A DNA stretch of 64,000 nt from Alloalcanivorax profundimaris. Its GTDB lineage: Bacteria; Pseudomonadota; Gammaproteobacteria; Pseudomonadales; Alcanivoracaceae. The position numbers and the translations under genes were made by a program. The notes under the pieces are model-generated. The model was not told the origin of the DNA, ran no database searches, and saw only the letters and a list, made by a program, of their open reading frames with translations. The stretch is from the NCBI RefSeq assembly GCF_015265435.1, contig NZ_JABJWH010000004.1:62001-126000 (forward strand), read 5' to 3'. Positions 62,183-64,000 of this stretch are shown here, one piece after another. The number at the start of each line of letters is the position of its first letter. Position 1 is the stretch's first letter.

Positions 62183-62976
62183 GCCCTACGCTTCGACAGT
62201 TCGTCCTCATGCTTGCCCTCGCCGCCACCCTGGGCGCGCTGGGCGGCTGCATGACCGTTACCGAAGGGGGCGACGGCAACGAAGTGAACGTGCAGGAAGC
62301 GGTGGCCACCCGGGTGGCCGCCGGCATGAAGTACCTGCAGATGGGCAACCCCTCCGAGGCGCGGCGCCATTTCTCCCGCGCCCTGTCGCTCAACGACGAC
62401 AGCGCCCAGGCACATAACGCCATGGCCCTGCTGTACAACTACGAGCGCGACCCGGAGCAGGAGGAATACCACTACCGGCAGGCGCTGCGCGCCGACCGCC
62501 GCTATTCCCCGGCGCTCAACAACTACGGCACGCTGCTGTTTTCCCAGGGGCGCTACCAAGAGGCCCTGGACAAGTTCAAGCGCGCCGCCAACGACCCCAA
62601 TTACGAAGGCCGCGCCAGCGCGTTCAGCAACATGGGCGCGGCCTACAAGGCGCTCGGCAAGGCGGAGCAGGCCCGCGAGGCCTATGTCCGCTCCCTGCGT
62701 CTGAATCCCCGCTCCAGCCAGGTGCTGCTGGAGCTGGCCCGCCTCTACTACGACGACGGCCGGCCCAAGCTGGGCTGGGACTACTACCGCGACTACGAGC
62801 GCCGGGTGCGTCCACAGAGCGCCGAGGCGCTGTGGGTGGGCATTCGCCTGGCCGCGGCGCTCGGCAAGCGTGATCAGCAATCCAGTTACGAGCTGGCGCT
62901 GCAGAATCTCTACCCGGGCAGCCGGGAGTTCCGGCTCTGGCGGGACTGGCGCAACGGGCAGGAGGGAGCTGAATGA
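62179..62976 (+). CDS. pilF: Type IV pilus assembly lipoprotein PilF (PilW)
   Basis: A 265-residue outer-membrane lipoprotein. Lipobox LGALGGC, then six TPR-like repeats ([72 protein letters not shown] ...). PilF is the pilotin for the PilQ secretin. The ATG overlaps the rlmN stop and its own stop overlaps the rodZ ATG. No other pil gene is in the window. Confidence 0.93.
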   Translation: MSPTLRQFVLMLALAATLGALGGCMTVTEGGDGNEVNVQEAVATRVAAGMKYLQMGNPSEARRHFSRALSLNDDSAQAHNAMALLYNYERDPEQEEYHYRQALRADRRYSPALNNYGTLLFSQGRYQEALDKFKRAANDPNYEGRASAFSNMGAAYKALGKAEQAREAYVRSLRLNPRSSQVLLELARLYYDDGRPKLGWDYYRDYERRVRPQSAEALWVGIRLAAALGKRDQQSSYELALQNLYPGSREFRLWRDWRNGQEGAE

Positions 62977-63923
62977 GCGTGGACGAAGAGGCCATGTTGC
63001 CCGGCGAGCGTTTGCGCCGGGCCCGGGAAGAACAGGGGCTGAGTCAGGACGAGGTCTCCAAGCATCTGAGGCTGTCGCTGTCCTACCTGCGCGCCCTGGA
63101 GGAAGACGACTACGACCGGCTCCCCGAGCCGCCGTTCATCAAGGGTTACCTGCGCAACTACGCCCGTTTCCTGGGGCTGCCCGCCGAGGAGCTGGCGCGC
63201 CGCTTCCAGCAGGAAGTGGACGCCCAGCATAGCGCCGAGGACCAGCGCGACCAGGAGGCCCTGGAGGACACCCCCCGGGGCAAGGAATGGCGCCTGCCGC
63301 TTCTGGTGGTGCTGGTGGTGGCGCTGGTGGTGGCCCTGGGCTGGTGGCTGTGGCCCCGGGACGGCGCGGTCCCCGGCGCCCCGGCGCCGGACGGCGGCGC
63401 GCCGGCGGAGGAGAGCGCCCCGGCGGACGGCGGCACCCCGGAGCCGGCGCTGCCCGAGGACAACGAGCCGGTGGCGCCCGCCGACGACACCCTGGAGCCC
63501 GCCCCCGAGAACGGCGGCGCCCCGGCCGGCGACACCGCGCCGCCCAGCCCGGACGGCAGCGGGCCGGCCCCGGCCCAGCCGATGTCACGGCCGCCGGCCG
63601 GTGAGTCCGAGCTGGCCGACGCCGGCACCCCGGACGCGGCCGCCGCCTCCGCCGCCGACCAACCTTCCCCGGCGGACGACGGCGTCGACCGCCTTCGTCT
63701 GTCTTTCTCCCGGGTTTGCTGGATCAAGGTGGTGGACGCCAGCGGCGCCACCCTCAGCCAGGGGCAGCGCCAGGCCGGCGACAGCGTTACCCTGGAGGGC
63801 GAGGCCCCGTTCCGGCTCACCGTGGGTGACGCCGCCGCGGTGTCCTCGGTGAGCGTCAACGGCGAATCCCTCGCCCTGCCCAGCCAGCGCTCCGGCGACG
63901 TGGTGCGTGTGACCTTGCCCTGA
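62973..63923 (+). CDS. rodZ: RodZ, cytoskeletal shape protein
   Basis: A 316-residue protein. Order: N-terminal helix-turn-helix (about 10-80, GERLRRAREEQGLSQDEVSKHLRLSLSYLRALEEDDYDRLPEPPFIKGYLRNYARFLGL), one membrane span (about 107-128), a long Pro/Ala/Gly/Glu-rich periplasmic linker (about 130-225) and a C-terminal DUF4115 domain (LRLSFSRVCWIKVVDASGATLSQGQRQAGDSV). RodZ links MreB to the membrane. It overlaps pilF by four bases. Confidence 0.94.
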   Translation: MSVDEEAMLPGERLRRAREEQGLSQDEVSKHLRLSLSYLRALEEDDYDRLPEPPFIKGYLRNYARFLGLPAEELARRFQQEVDAQHSAEDQRDQEALEDTPRGKEWRLPLLVVLVVALVVALGWWLWPRDGAVPGAPAPDGGAPAEESAPADGGTPEPALPEDNEPVAPADDTLEPAPENGGAPAGDTAPPSPDGSGPAPAQPMSRPPAGESELADAGTPDAAAASAADQPSPADDGVDRLRLSFSRVCWIKVVDASGATLSQGQRQAGDSVTLEGEAPFRLTVGDAAAVSSVSVNGESLALPSQRSGDVVRVTLP

Positions 63924-63990
63924 GCGCCCTTGTTCTCGACCCGGAACGCGCCCACATTCTCTACAGCCCGAACGTTTCAGGAAGCAGGTT

Positions 63991-64000
63991 ATGGAACCGG
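63991..64000 (+). CDS. First codons of a gene, probably ispG (cut by window end)
   Basis: ATGGAACCGG at the very end is preceded by AGGAAGCAGGTT, a fair ribosome site. In Pseudomonas ispG follows rodZ, so this is probably ispG (gcpE), the 4Fe-4S enzyme of the MEP pathway. Only three codons are visible, so the call rests on position. Confidence 0.45.

Overview
The window reads as a chromosomal segment of a GC-rich, aerobic gammaproteobacterium. Gene content and order resemble Pseudomonadales/Oceanospirillales, and Alcanivorax or a close relative is my best guess (inference from gene order and protein resemblance, not from a search). I see no phage, transposase, plasmid or CRISPR signal. Most of it is ordinary core genome, with several regulated accessory blocks.

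Layout. 1-12 kb: PhoH end, an unknown protein, GlpE rhodanese, RhlB helicase, DUF938 methyltransferase, SDR, PlsC acyltransferase, a START-domain protein, a membrane-anchored sialidase-fold protein, an SSS symporter, a membrane-anchored cold-shock-domain protein and a GNAT-like protein. 12-15 kb: a LemA/M48 peptidase pair. 15-23 kb: aa3-type cytochrome c oxidase (subunits II, I, CtaG, III) with SURF1, a SCO-like protein, heme A synthase and heme O synthase. 23-33 kb: DUF1820, a CigR-like protein, hydrolases, RapA, an XRE regulator, two small zinc-binding proteins and MurI. 33-36.5 kb: a ProVWX-type betaine/choline ABC transporter. 36.6-44.6 kb: a guanidine-utilisation operon (ABC transporter, two DUF1989 proteins, urea/guanidine carboxylase) headed by a sigma-54 promoter and a guanidine-I (ykkC) riboswitch. 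44.7-51 kb: secreted dienelactone hydrolase, glutathione peroxidase, GIY-YIG, a LemA/TPM cluster and a two-gene cytochrome c pair resembling TsdB-TsdA (thiosulfate dehydrogenase). 51.4 kb: tRNA-Met with a nearby duplicated 3' end. 51.6-60.3 kb: iscR and iscS, then a stand-alone H-NOX heme sensor, then a complete opposing sufBCDSA-sufT-sufE operon. 60.5-64 kb: ndk, rlmN, pilF, rodZ and the first bases of probable ispG.

The two most interesting regions follow. (1) In Pseudomonas the isc operon (iscRSUA-hscBA-fdx-iscX) sits directly upstream of ndk-rlmN-pilF-rodZ-ispG. Here iscR and iscS remain at that address, but iscUA-hscBA-fdx-iscX are replaced by an H-NOX gene and an inverted SUF operon. 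The retained IscS ends early and seems to lack the C-terminal tail that docks IscU. Fur and IscR sites lie before iscR, and a 27-bp palindrome covers the sufB -10 element. (2) The guanidine operon combines nitrogen control (sigma-54, possible NtrC site) with a ligand riboswitch whose 3' end supplies the Shine-Dalgarno of an 11-codon upstream ORF. It has no allophanate hydrolase in the window.

A recurring inverted repeat (GTAGGAGCGGC.../...GCCGCTCCTAC) occurs in three intergenic spaces. Several convergent gene pairs share overlapping stop codons, three of them through a CTAG tetranucleotide.
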